From JBFFXF01 sp041569895 (lineage in GTDB: Bacteria > Planctomycetota > UBA8108 > JACQVS01), in NCBI GenBank assembly GCA_041569895.1, contig JBFFXF010000005.1, positions 1-58,827 on the forward strand: 58,827 bases of DNA, read 5' to 3'. The position numbers were made by a program, and so were the translations under genes. The notes below the pieces were generated by a model. That model saw nothing but the letters and a program-made list of their open reading frames with translations, did not search any database and had not been told where the DNA came from. Each line of letters begins with the position of its first letter. Positions within the stretch are counted from its first letter, which is position 1. Positions 8,249-16,109 of this stretch are shown here, piece by piece.

Positions 8249-10078
8249 ATGAATCGGCTCACGCTCGCCCTCGCGGCCGCACTCGCGCTCATCCCGTCGC
8301 CGGCGCTCCTCCCGCACGCGGTCTCGCGCAACGGACTCGGCACGGCGATCCAGGTGGTGTTCGGCGAGGACACCGTCAAGCTGACGTTCGATCTCGGCTT
8401 CGGCGCCGTGTGGGCGCGGGCGGAGATGCTGTCGATGGACGCCGACCGGAACCTCCACGTCAGCGAGGCGGAGGCCGAGACGTACCGACTCGAGGCGTGG
8501 CGCCGGCACATCGCGCCTCACCTCGAGGTGCGGCTGAACGGCAAGCGCATGCCCGTGCAGCTCGTGTCGAGTCGCGCCGAGACACTCGTCGGGGAGATCG
8601 GGCTGATTCCGTTCGATATCTATTACGAGCTCGAGGTCGAGGTCCCCTACGCGTCACCCGGGGAGCGCGGCAAGAACGTCCGGCTGGAGATCGTCAACCG
8701 CGCGCTCTCGAAGGACGCGACGATGCCGCCGCTCTATTTCATACCGTACGCGGGGCACGCGCGGGACTGCACGTTTCGCATCGCGGATCCGCAGCCGCTC
8801 GCCGACCTGCAGAACTACATCGCCCAGGGGCCGCGCATCACGCTGGTCTTCGAGATGTCGGGCGGCGACTGGCCCGAGGAGGAGGCCGAGCTCCTCGACC
8901 CCGGGCTGCCGGAGATGGCGACGCCTGCCGGAACGACCGGGGACGCGGGCGATGCCGGCGTGACCGCCCCTGAATCGACGCCGGCAGCGGACGAGGCCGG
9001 CGACGACACGCCGAGGGACAGCGGCGGCGAGGAGCTCGGGCTCCTCGAGCGGACGCTCGCCGACATCCTCGAGCGCCCCGAGCTCGGATGGACGCTCGTC
9101 ATCCTGGCGGTCCTCCTGGCGTTCGTCGCGGGCGCGGCCCACGCGCTCGAGCCCGGCCATGGCAAGTCGATGGTGGCCGCCTATCTCGTCGGCACGCGCG
9201 GGAGAATCCGGGATGCGTTCATCCTCGGCGCGACGGTCACCGCGACGCACACCTTCAGCGTCTACCTCCTCGGCATCATCGCGTGGATCTGCGTCGGCTC
9301 GATCGACGACCCGGAGACCCAGCGGCGGGCGATCGCGGTCTCGAGCCTGATCGGCGGCGGCCTCCTATTGATTCTCGGTGTCACGCTGTTCATAAAGCGC
9401 GTCGGCTGGGCCGGCCATCCCGAGCGCATGCGCGAATCGGCTCACTCCCACTCCCACTCCCACTCCCACTCCCACTCCCACTCCCACGGTCACGGCCACG
9501 GCCACGGTCACGGTCACGGTCACGGTCACGGTCACGGTCACGGTCACGGTCACGGTCACGGCCACGGCCACGGTCACGGTCACGGTCACGGTCACTCGCA
9601 CGGCCACGCCCACACCCACGAGCACGGGCACGACCATCAGGCGGCCGATGGGGCCGCGCCCGCGGACGCCGGGGGCGGCCCGCAGCGCGACGGACACGCC
9701 GACCACGCGCACGAGCTGGTGCCGAAGTCCTCGATATGGGAGCTCCTCTCGCTCGGTGTCGCCGGCGGCATCGTGCCGTGCCACGGCGGCCTGATGGTGC
9801 TCTCGATCGGCCTCCTCTACCCGGCCCGGCTCGGCTTCATCCTCGGCCTGCTCGTGATCTACAGCCTCGGGCTCGGCTCCGTGCTGGTCGCCATCGGCGT
9901 GCTCCTGGTGACCGGACGCTCGCTGGCGCTGCGGCGCTCCCCGCGCCGAGAGCTGATCCTCAGCTACCTCCCGGCCGCCTCCGCCCTCTTCATCACCGCC
10001 TTCGGCGCCTATCTCGTGGTCGCGAACGCCATCGCGTACCGCGAGGAGCTCTCGGCGATGTTCGGACTCGCGGGGTAG
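8249..10078 (+). CDS. NicO-family nickel/cobalt exporter with periplasmic domain and His-rich loop
   Basis: 609 residues. A signal peptide (1-25) is followed by about 220 residues of soluble periplasmic-type domain (DUF-like N-terminus found before some NicO proteins) and an acidic Gly/Ala-rich linker. The membrane part starts near 270 with the NicO signature HALEPGHGKSMVAAYLVG. It has about six helices; a second set of His residues (PCHGG) lies after the loop. Between helices is a loop of about 65 residues made almost only of His-Ser and His-Gly pairs (9443-9637), a likely metal buffer. By analogy with RcnA it should expel Ni2+ or Co2+; the actual metal is inferred. It overlaps nothing and is probably transcribed from its own leaderless promoter. 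Confidence 0.85.
   Translation: MNRLTLALAAALALIPSPALLPHAVSRNGLGTAIQVVFGEDTVKLTFDLGFGAVWARAEMLSMDADRNLHVSEAEAETYRLEAWRRHIAPHLEVRLNGKRMPVQLVSSRAETLVGEIGLIPFDIYYELEVEVPYASPGERGKNVRLEIVNRALSKDATMPPLYFIPYAGHARDCTFRIADPQPLADLQNYIAQGPRITLVFEMSGGDWPEEEAELLDPGLPEMATPAGTTGDAGDAGVTAPESTPAADEAGDDTPRDSGGEELGLLERTLADILERPELGWTLVILAVLLAFVAGAAHALEPGHGKSMVAAYLVGTRGRIRDAFILGATVTATHTFSVYLLGIIAWICVGSIDDPETQRRAIAVSSLIGGGLLLILGVTLFIKRVGWAGHPERMRESAHSHSHSHSHSHSHSHGHGHGHGHGHGHGHGHGHGHGHGHGHGHGHGHGHGHSHGHAHTHEHGHDHQAADGAAPADAGGGPQRDGHADHAHELVPKSSIWELLSLGVAGGIVPCHGGLMVLSIGLLYPARLGFILGLLVIYSLGLGSVLVAIGVLLVTGRSLALRRSPRRELILSYLPAASALFITAFGAYLVVANAIAYREELSAMFGLAG
9443..9637 (+). repeat. In-frame hexamer repeats coding (His-Ser)n(His-Gly)n
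   Basis: Seven CACTCC units, then about twenty CACGGT/CACGGC units, then degenerate HS, HG, HA, HT, HE, HD pairs. The six-base period keeps frame. The near-identity of the units indicates recent replication-slippage expansion. Confidence 0.95.
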
Positions 10079-10082
10079 GCCC

Positions 10083-10252
10083 CGTCCTCCGTCCTCTGTC
10101 CTCGGAATCGGTCTCGGAATTCTCGGAATCCGAGTCGGGATCGGAATCGGAGTCCGAGTCGGAATCCGAATCGGAGTCGGTGTCGGATCGGAGTCCGTGC
10201 GAGCCGGTGTCGGTCCATCGAGGACGAGGACGAGAACGAGAACGAGAACGAA
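10083..10252. repeat. Compound hexamer array 2 in a 340-bp intergenic gap
   Basis: Begins 4 bp after the NicO stop codon. CCTCYGTCC-type units (10084-10103) lead into TCGGNN units, some inverted as CCGANN (10101-10215), then CGAGNA units (10219-10252). The rest of the gap to 10418 holds a GC-rich block (10253-10280) and a short AT-richer segment (10288-10310) that could contain the promoter of the next gene; no clear boxes were seen. Confidence 0.85.
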
Positions 10253-10418
10253 CGGGGGCGCGCCCCCCCGGTCCCGGGCCCACATCCCCAAATGCAAGTA
10301 AAGTTCCCCACCGCTTCCGCCGAATCATCCGAAGAGAACATCCGGGAATCCAGTCGCCGTCACCGTCGACGGGCTCGAACCCGGAAGCGTGGTCCCGAAG
10401 ACGGAGATCGGCGGACGG

Positions 10419-11576
10419 ATGACCGGACGGTGCCCACGGACGACCGCGGGAGCGACCCCGACAGCAACACCGACGAGGCTGCAGACGGCAGCCCGGCGGA
10501 TACGGTTCGTCGCGCCGCTGGCCGTCGTCGCCGTCGCGCTCGCCGCCTGCTCCCGGCTGGAGACACCTCCGGTCGTCGAGCACACCCCGATCGCCGGCGG
10601 CTCCACGGACTCCCCCGCGGGGGAGGTGACGCGTACCCGGACCGGAGGCTCGCCACCACCAGGCTTCGACGAGCCGGCGGACCCGGGCCCGTCGCTGCCG
10701 CGGCCGCTGCTGACTCCCTACCGCGACCTCAGGCGGCACACGAGCCGGTCGATCGGGGAGGACGCGGGCATCGACGTCTCGCCGGATGGCCGGGAGCTCG
10801 TCTTCTCGACCATCCGCGACGGCGACGCGCCCGGCATCTTCCTCAAGGACGAATCGAGCCCGCTCGTGCGCGCGGTCACCACCGGACGATTCCGCGATAT
10901 CCACCCGAAGTTCTCCCCGGACGGTGACTCGATCGCCTTCGCGTCCGATCGCGAGGGGAACTTCGACATCTGGATCGTCCCCAAGGACCATCCTGCGGCT
11001 CTCGAGCAGCTCACGGGCTCGACCGACGACGAGGTCCACCCGAGCTTTTCGCCCGACGGGCACCAGGTGGCGTTCTGCCGGTTCTCTCCGCGACACGGCT
11101 GGAACCTCTGGATCGCGCGCCGGAACGGCCACACACGCACCGAGCTCGGCCCCGGTCTCTTTCCCGAGTGGTCCCCCACGGGCGAGTGGATCGCGTTCGA
11201 GAGACCCGGTGGCCGCGGCGAGCAGTGGCCCGGCATCTGGGTCATCCGCCCCGACGGCAGCGAGGTGCGCCAGGTGGTGCAGTTCAACGATCGCGGCGCC
11301 AGTCAGCCGTCGTGGTCTCCCGATGCGGCGCGCATCGCCTTCACGCTGACACACAGGCCCGCGGCCGGCGCCCCCGGACCGATCGAGGAGATCACGGGCC
11401 CGTGCGACATCGAGATCTTCGAGCTCCGCCACGGCCGCATCTTCCGGCTCGCGGGTGACAGGGGCTCGAACCACTCCCCGGTCTGGAGCCTGTCGGGACG
11501 CGTGTACTTCACCTCCGACCGCTACCGTGACCGGAGCATCCTCAGCCTTCTGCCGCCGGAGGTCGACGAGACATGA
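10419..11576 (+). CDS. Lipoprotein with TolB-like beta-propeller (PD40 repeats)
   Basis: 385 residues. A lipoprotein signal (AVVAVALAAC, Cys about 43) is followed by a Pro/Gly-rich linker. Repeated WD40-like PD40 blades then read FSPDG..IAF.S.R.G..DIW (for example near residues 130, 175, 215 and 295). Such proteins act in the periplasm as protein-interaction propellers; it is not TolB itself, because no tol/pal genes are nearby and the TolB N-terminal domain is missing. The ATG at 10419 gives the shortest signal peptide; an upstream ATG at 10389 is possible. Its stop overlaps the next start (ATGA). Confidence 0.8.
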   Translation: MTGRCPRTTAGATPTATPTRLQTAARRIRFVAPLAVVAVALAACSRLETPPVVEHTPIAGGSTDSPAGEVTRTRTGGSPPPGFDEPADPGPSLPRPLLTPYRDLRRHTSRSIGEDAGIDVSPDGRELVFSTIRDGDAPGIFLKDESSPLVRAVTTGRFRDIHPKFSPDGDSIAFASDREGNFDIWIVPKDHPAALEQLTGSTDDEVHPSFSPDGHQVAFCRFSPRHGWNLWIARRNGHTRTELGPGLFPEWSPTGEWIAFERPGGRGEQWPGIWVIRPDGSEVRQVVQFNDRGASQPSWSPDAARIAFTLTHRPAAGAPGPIEEITGPCDIEIFELRHGRIFRLAGDRGSNHSPVWSLSGRVYFTSDRYRDRSILSLLPPEVDET

Positions 11577-12310
11577 TTCGCGCGCGCGAGATCCTGTCCG
11601 CCCTGTTGACCGCCGCGGTCGTCGCCGGCGGAACGGGCTGCAGGGCGTTCGGCTACTACGTCGACTATCCCGAGAACCCGGTCGAGGGGATGCGGCGCAT
11701 CGCGGTGGCGCCGGTGCTCGGTCCCGCCGAGGTCGACCCGTTCGACGCCGGCGACATCCTCGCCGCGGAGCTCGTCCAGTGCCCGAACGTCGAGCACGTC
11801 GTCCGGCCGATCGACTTCCAGCGAGTCGTCGAGGCGAGGAGCCTCCCGGTGACGAGCGAGAACGCCATCCGCGCCCTGGCGCGTGATCTCGACGTCGACG
11901 GAGTGCTGGTGGCAGAAATCACTGAATTCGACCCCTACCATCCGCCGAGGATTGGTGTCGTGGCGCAGCTTTTTATCACCGGTTCGCGAGCCAGCCGGAC
12001 GGACGACGTTATCGGAATCTCGCGACGCGGGCGCGCCGGTCCGGTCGAGACGACAGCGTCACCGGGCCTCGTTCAGGTCGAGCGCGTCTATGACGCCGCC
12101 CGACGAGACGTGTTCGACAGGGCCAAGTGGTATGCGTTCGGACACGACTACGACAGGGAAGCGCTCTCGGGAGGAGACCGGATCCTGTGGATTCGAGACC
12201 TCTATCTCCGGTTCGTCTCCTTCAGTCTCGTCAAGGACATCTTCCGGGAGTACGTGTCCCGCATGGCAAGCCGGGAGTCGGAGCAGGTGAAAGGAGGGAG
12301 GGAACGTTGA
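11573..12310 (+). CDS. Lipoprotein of unknown function
   Basis: 245 residues. A signal peptide ends in a lipobox-like GGTGC (Cys about 23). The mature part (RRIAVAPV..., then LDVDGVLVAEITEFDPYHPPRIGV about residues 100-125) has the alpha/beta look of envelope lipoproteins whose core resembles a CsgG/GNA1162-type fold. This comparison is from pattern only. The start ATG overlaps the preceding stop by ATGA, so translation is coupled to the propeller lipoprotein. The end overlaps the next small gene by TTGA. Confidence 0.7.
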   Translation: MIRAREILSALLTAAVVAGGTGCRAFGYYVDYPENPVEGMRRIAVAPVLGPAEVDPFDAGDILAAELVQCPNVEHVVRPIDFQRVVEARSLPVTSENAIRALARDLDVDGVLVAEITEFDPYHPPRIGVVAQLFITGSRASRTDDVIGISRRGRAGPVETTASPGLVQVERVYDAARRDVFDRAKWYAFGHDYDREALSGGDRILWIRDLYLRFVSFSLVKDIFREYVSRMASRESEQVKGGRER

Positions 12311-12498
12311 GCGATGCATCGACCCTGTTCGTGGTCAAGGAGGACGAAGAATACTGCATTCTCTTCGATCGAGATGACCCGGTGAGCCTCTACGAGGTCC
12401 TGTTCGACCACGCCGAGAAGCCGGACCTCGGGCTCACGAGAGAAGAAGTTTTTGAGGTAATTGAAGACCTGGTTCCGGGCCGTCTCCGGTCCGTCTGA
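12307..12498 (+). CDS. Small acidic protein, 63 residues, TTG start
   Basis: Starts at TTG (12307-12309), overlapping the previous stop codon (TTGA), behind a strong AAGGAGG (about 12291-12297). The protein is acidic (VVKEDEEYCILFDRDDP, then EEVFEVIEDLVPGRL) with no signal peptide or membrane segment. No family recognised. The overlap, ribosome site and non-random composition support a real gene that an ATG-only search would misplace. It is the third member of a coupled unit with the two lipoproteins. Confidence 0.65.
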   Translation: MSDASTLFVVKEDEEYCILFDRDDPVSLYEVLFDHAEKPDLGLTREEVFEVIEDLVPGRLRSV

Positions 12499-12536
12499 CG
12501 CGGGCGCCCCGGGCCTCAGAAAGGTTGGGAAGAGAA

Positions 12537-13535
12537 ATGGAGAATACGAAGATCAATGAAACCCCCGCTCAGGAGGTCGGGGCAGGTAACGAGAGGGATG
12601 ACAAGCAGGCGGGCGAGGAGAAGCCCGCGACGAAGAGCTCCGTGAACTTCGAGGAGGCCTTCGTCAACTACCTGCGCTACGAGCGCAACATGTCGCCGGA
12701 GACGATCCGCGCGTACGAGAAGGACCTGTTTCAGTTCCTGCGATTCTTCAAGAACCGCGACGGCGAGAAGAAGCACCCCGCCGACATCTCGTCGCTCGAC
12801 ATCCGGGAGTTCCTCGCCAACCTGCGCGAGAAGAACTACCAGAAGACGACGATCGTCAGGAAGCTGGCGACCATCCGGAGCTTCTACAAGTTCCTGATGA
12901 AGAAGGGCCACGTGTCGGCGAACCCGCTCGCCGAGATCCCGACCCCGAAGGTCGAGAAGCGTCTGCCGCGATTCCTCGGCGTCGAGGAGGTGGAGAAGCT
13001 TCTCAACGCGCCGAAGGGCGACACCTTCCAGGCGGTGCGCGACCGCGCCATCCTGGAGACGCTCTACTCGACCGGACTGCGCGTCAGCGAGCTGACCAGC
13101 CTCAACGTCACGGACGTCGATCTCGGCGGCGAGGTGATCCGTGCGCGCGGCAAGGGCTCGCGTGAGCGCATCGTGCCGATCGGCAGCTTCGCTCTCAAGG
13201 CGGTGCGGCAGTACATGGAGGTTCGCCAGAAGATGGCGCGCCCGGGAGCGAAGGATCCCGACGCCCTCTACCTCAACCGCTTCGGCGAGCGACTCTCCTC
13301 GAGGAGCATCCGGAAGATCCTCGACAAGTACATCAAGCAGACCGGGCTCGACGAGAGGACGTCGCCGCACACGCTCCGCCACAGCTTCGCGACGCACCTT
13401 CTGAACCGCGGCGCGAACCTGCGGATCGTGCAGGAGCTGCTCGGCCACAAGCACCTCTCGACGACGCAGATCTACACGCACGTGACCACGAGCAACATGA
13501 AGGAATCATACGAGGACGCGCATCCGCGTCAGTAG
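12537..13535 (+). CDS. Tyrosine site-specific recombinase, XerC/XerD type
   Basis: 332 residues. It resolves chromosome dimers by strand exchange at dif, probably with a second Xer protein. A charged 35-residue N-terminal tail precedes the SAM-like core-binding domain (about 40-130, LRYERNMSPETIRAYEKDL). The catalytic domain follows. Residues seen: Arg182 (STGLRVSEL), Lys in the beta-hairpin (ARGKGSRE), HTLRHSFATH, the LLGHKHLSTTQ His, and the nucleophile Tyr313 (IYTHV). ATG at 12537 is chosen; a TTG at 12525 is in frame. The length and absence of other integrase features argue for a housekeeping Xer rather than an island integrase, despite the tRNA gene 240 bp downstream. Confidence 0.9.
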   Translation: MENTKINETPAQEVGAGNERDDKQAGEEKPATKSSVNFEEAFVNYLRYERNMSPETIRAYEKDLFQFLRFFKNRDGEKKHPADISSLDIREFLANLREKNYQKTTIVRKLATIRSFYKFLMKKGHVSANPLAEIPTPKVEKRLPRFLGVEEVEKLLNAPKGDTFQAVRDRAILETLYSTGLRVSELTSLNVTDVDLGGEVIRARGKGSRERIVPIGSFALKAVRQYMEVRQKMARPGAKDPDALYLNRFGERLSSRSIRKILDKYIKQTGLDERTSPHTLRHSFATHLLNRGANLRIVQELLGHKHLSTTQIYTHVTTSNMKESYEDAHPRQ

Positions 13536-13707
13536 CCCCTTCGACCCGCCTCCCGGGCGGACGCCGTCCGCCTCCGGAGGCCGACCGATCGAGGACGATG
13601 GTGACCGTTTCCTGCCCGCCATCGTTCTCGTATCGAGCGTCTCCCGCCGCTCCCCCCCCGAAGGCCGAGACCGACACGAAGGAAGTCCCCCCGACCCCGC
13701 TCCGCAG

Positions 13708-13735
13708 TTGACGGCGCCCCCGGCAGCCTTAGAAT
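13708..13735 (+). promoter_or_regulatory. Promoter of tRNA-Thr, TTGACG-N16-TAGAAT
   Basis: TTGACG (13708-13713), 16-bp spacer, TAGAAT (13730-13735); the start site would be near 13742, some 35 nt before the mature tRNA. Confidence 0.65.
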
Positions 13736-13776
13736 GGTGAGGCTTCGGACCGGACCGACAGACAACTGACGATTCG

Positions 13777-13851
13777 GCCACCTTAGCTCAACGGTAGAGC
13801 ACGGCTTTCGTAAAGCCGCGGTTGAGGGTTCGAATCCCTTGGGTGGCTCCA
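13777..13851 (+). tRNA. tRNA-Thr (CGT), CCA encoded
   Basis: Full cloverleaf: acceptor GCCACCT/GGGTGGC, D arm GCTC..GAGC, anticodon stem CGGCT/AGCCG with loop TTCGTAA (anticodon CGT), T arm with GGTTCGAATCC, discriminator T and encoded CCA (13849-13851). Confidence 0.96.
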
Positions 13852-13862
13852 GATAGCACCAG

Positions 13863-13893
13863 GACCTCGCGGTGGACGCGGGGTCTTTTTTTT
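13863..13893 (+). terminator. Intrinsic terminator of tRNA-Thr
   Basis: A GC-rich hairpin (GGACCTCGCG with CGCGGGGTC, loop GTGGA) followed by a run of eight T, 12 bp after the tRNA. Confidence 0.9.
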
Positions 13894-14268
13894 CGGACCC
13901 GGACCCGGACCCGGTCCCGGCCCCGAGCAGCTGCTCGAGTCCGCCAGCGAGACTCTGACGGCAGAGAAGCACGGCAAGGAAGGCAGGAAGAGCAGGAAGG
14001 CAGGAAGGATTGATTGAGGGTTCTGCTTTCGAGTTCAGGCCGCCAGCTCGAACGCCGCGAGAGGCGAGGGTCGGAGTCGGTCTCGGAATCGGAATAATCG
14101 GAATCGGTATCGGTATCGGTATCGGAATCGGTCATCGGAATCAGCCTCGGACTCGGGTCTCGGTCTCCGACTCCGACGACAGCCCGGCCCCGACGGTGGT
14201 CGTCTCGGGGACTGCGAACGTTTTCGGGCACGGGCACGGGACCGGGGCCGGGGCCGGTCCCGCCCGCC
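13894..14268. repeat. Compound hexamer array 3 in a 375-bp convergent gap
   Basis: CCCGGN units (about 13895-13925) follow the tRNA terminator. A short purine-rich stretch (AGGAAGGCAGGAAG, 13975-14010) comes next, then TCGGNN units (14071-14170) with the GTCATCGG interruption. Last is TTTTCGGGCACGGG passing into a GC-rich hairpin (GGGACCGG/CCGGTCCC on the minus strand, about 14237-14262) that abuts the stop codon of the SDR gene. That hairpin may act as its terminator. Confidence 0.85.
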
Positions 14269-15066
14269 CTACAACGTCGCCCCCCCGTCCACCACGAGAA
14301 CCGTGCCCGAGACGTACGACGCCTCATCCGACGCCAGGAACACGATCGTCCCGGCGATCTCCTCCGGCTCGGCGAATCGCCGTGCCGGGTGCGCGTCTCG
14401 CGGGGCGTTCCACTCCGGGGAAGCGGCGATGTCGGGCCACATGTCGGTGCGTTCCCACATCGGCGTCTTGACGCCGCCGGGGACGACACAGTTGACGCGC
14501 ACGGCGGCGCCGGCCTCGGCGCACTCCCTGGCCGCGAGGCGGGTGAGGTGGATGATCGCGGCCTTGCTGACGCTGTAGGCCGAACTGCCCGCGTGCGCCT
14601 TGATGCCGGAGATCGACGAGACGTTGACGATGGCGCCGCGCCCGCGCGGGATCATCGCCCGCATCGCCGCCGCGGTGCCGAGGAAGGTGCCGTCGAGGTT
14701 CACGGAGAGCACGCGGCTCCACCGCGAGAGCGGGATCTCCGCCACCGGGCCGTCGTCGGGGATCGCGGCGCAGTTGACGAGGACATCGAGCCCGCCCCAC
14801 GCCTCCTCCACGCGAGCGATCGCCTCGCGCCACGCGTTCTCCGACGTGACATCGAGCGCCAGCTCGAGCGCGTCCGCCGGCTCGCCGCCGATCTCCTCGC
14901 GGGCCCGGCGCAGACCGTCCGCGTCGACATCGCCGAGCGCCACACGAGCGCCCTCGCGCGCCATCAGAATCGCCGCCGCCCGCCCGACGCCGGACGCCGC
15001 CCCGGTCACGAGCACCCCGCGCCCGAGAAGCCGACGACCGGAACCGGAACCGCTGGAGGTGGTCAT
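14269..15066 (-). CDS. Short-chain dehydrogenase/reductase (SDR)
   Basis: 265 residues, classical SDR length, NAD(P)-dependent. The Rossmann glycine motif TGAASGVGRA (about residues 21-30), VNCAAI in place of the usual NNAG, the catalytic Ser (VNVSSISGI) and YSVSK (Tyr and Lys) are all present. The C-terminal motif SYVSGTVLVVDGG is typical. An acidic residue after beta2 (GDVDADG) suggests NAD preference. The ATG at 15066 directly precedes the domain; an ATG at 15087 is possible. No strong ribosome site. Substrate unknown. Arrays flank it on both sides. Confidence 0.9.
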   Translation of the reverse strand: MTTSSGSGSGRRLLGRGVLVTGAASGVGRAAAILMAREGARVALGDVDADGLRRAREEIGGEPADALELALDVTSENAWREAIARVEEAWGGLDVLVNCAAIPDDGPVAEIPLSRWSRVLSVNLDGTFLGTAAAMRAMIPRGRGAIVNVSSISGIKAHAGSSAYSVSKAAIIHLTRLAARECAEAGAAVRVNCVVPGGVKTPMWERTDMWPDIAASPEWNAPRDAHPARRFAEPEEIAGTIVFLASDEASYVSGTVLVVDGGATL

Positions 15067-15117
15067 GCAACGGACGATATGCGGCATGGTGCGGGAAGGC
15101 AAGCGGGATTGAAATGG

Positions 15118-15320
15118 CAATCGGAGTCGGAATCGGAAATCGGAGTCCGAATCGGGGTCGGAGTCGGAATCGGAATCTGTCCTCGGACTCGGACTCGGAC
15201 TCGGACTCGGTCTCGGTCTCGATCTCGAGGTACCGGCGCGGTCTCGACGGATCGAGAACGAGCACGAGCACGAGCACGAGGGCTTTCGGGCACGGGAACG
15301 GGAACGGGGACGGGAACGTG
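15118..15320. repeat. Compound hexamer array 4
   Basis: TCGGNN units (15122-15236, including five TCGGAC in a row), then CGAGNA units (about 15253-15281), then TTTCGGGCACGGGAACGGG-type units (15283-15316) ending at the stop codon of the nucleotidyltransferase gene. It fills the whole gap between two minus-strand genes. Confidence 0.9.
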
Positions 15321-16109
15321 TTACAACGCGTGCATCGGCGACAGCAACGCGCCGACGTCGGTGCGGCCCGGGGGGAACTCGATTCGCAGGTCGGGGTCGA
15401 GGTTGGCGCGCTCGTACGCCTCGACGTTGCCGATGTCGATCAGGAACGCGTCCCCGATCGGCCAGCCGAGCAGGCGGCCCTCGAGTCGCGTCAAGGCGTC
15501 GCGACAGAGGTCGAGCTCGTCGCCACCCGTCTCCTGCGCGACGCGGTCGAGCAGCGATGGCACGGACTCGTGGCAGGCGTAGAGGCCGGCGTTCGCGAGG
15601 TCGCCGGGCGGGTCCTCGACCTTCTCGTGGAAGCTCGTGATGACGCCGTCGTCGCGGATCTCGACGATGCCGCACTCGCGCGGTCGCGGACACCGGAAGA
15701 GGCCGATGGCGACCGGGAGCTCGGCCGTGAGGCGTGGCGCCGCGAAGGCCATCAGCTCGCCGAGATTGGCGTTCGTGAGGTTGTCGACGTGGGCGACGAG
15801 GAACGACCCGCCGGCGAGGAACTCCCGGTTGGCGCGGATCGTGCCACCGGTGCCGAGGAGTCGGTCCTCGTGTGTCGTGTGGATCCTGAGCGGAGTGTAG
15901 AAGGTGTCCAGGAAGTCGAGCACCTTCTCGGACTGGTACCCCGTGTTGATCAGCACCTCCTCGAAACCGTGCTTCTCCAGGAGGTGGAGCCAGTGGCCGA
16001 GGACGGGGATACCCTTGACCGGGACGAGGCACTTCGGCAGCGCGTGCGTCAGGGGGCGCAGTCGGCTACCGAGCCCGGCGGCGAGGAGCAACGCCTTCAT
16101 GGCCTTCAC
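15321..16109 (-). CDS. Sugar-1-phosphate nucleotidyltransferase
   Basis: 262 residues of the NTP_transferase family. The signature LLLAAGLGSRLRPLTHALPK (about residues 6-25) binds the nucleotide and Mg2+. Conserved GTGGT (LLGTGGTIRAN) and VAHVDN follow. It activates a sugar 1-phosphate to an NDP-sugar. Its position behind an HldE-like enzyme suggests heptose activation (HddC-like GDP transfer is one possibility), which is inference. Chosen start: GTG at 16107-16109, overlapping the previous stop as GTGA with an AAGGGGG site upstream; an ATG at 16098-16100 is the family-like alternative. Last gene of the five-gene operon. Confidence 0.85.
   Translation of the reverse strand: MKAMKALLLAAGLGSRLRPLTHALPKCLVPVKGIPVLGHWLHLLEKHGFEEVLINTGYQSEKVLDFLDTFYTPLRIHTTHEDRLLGTGGTIRANREFLAGGSFLVAHVDNLTNANLGELMAFAAPRLTAELPVAIGLFRCPRPRECGIVEIRDDGVITSFHEKVEDPPGDLANAGLYACHESVPSLLDRVAQETGGDELDLCRDALTRLEGRLLGWPIGDAFLIDIGNVEAYERANLDPDLRIEFPPGRTDVGALLSPMHAL

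Noticed and set aside
12537..13851. Integron or island boundary (recombinase next to tRNA-Thr)
   Set aside because: The recombinase is a standard Xer protein in size and motifs, the tRNA is intact with its own promoter and terminator, no direct repeat of the tRNA end was found, and neighbouring genes look native.
14071..14250. Arrays as coding for Asp-Ser, Val-Leu or Val-Pro repeat proteins (for example on the minus strand)
   Set aside because: The frames have no start, ribosome site or attached domain, except in array 7 where the sulfatase frame is real. Degenerate positions fall at wobble sites in some frames, but the frame changes between modules.
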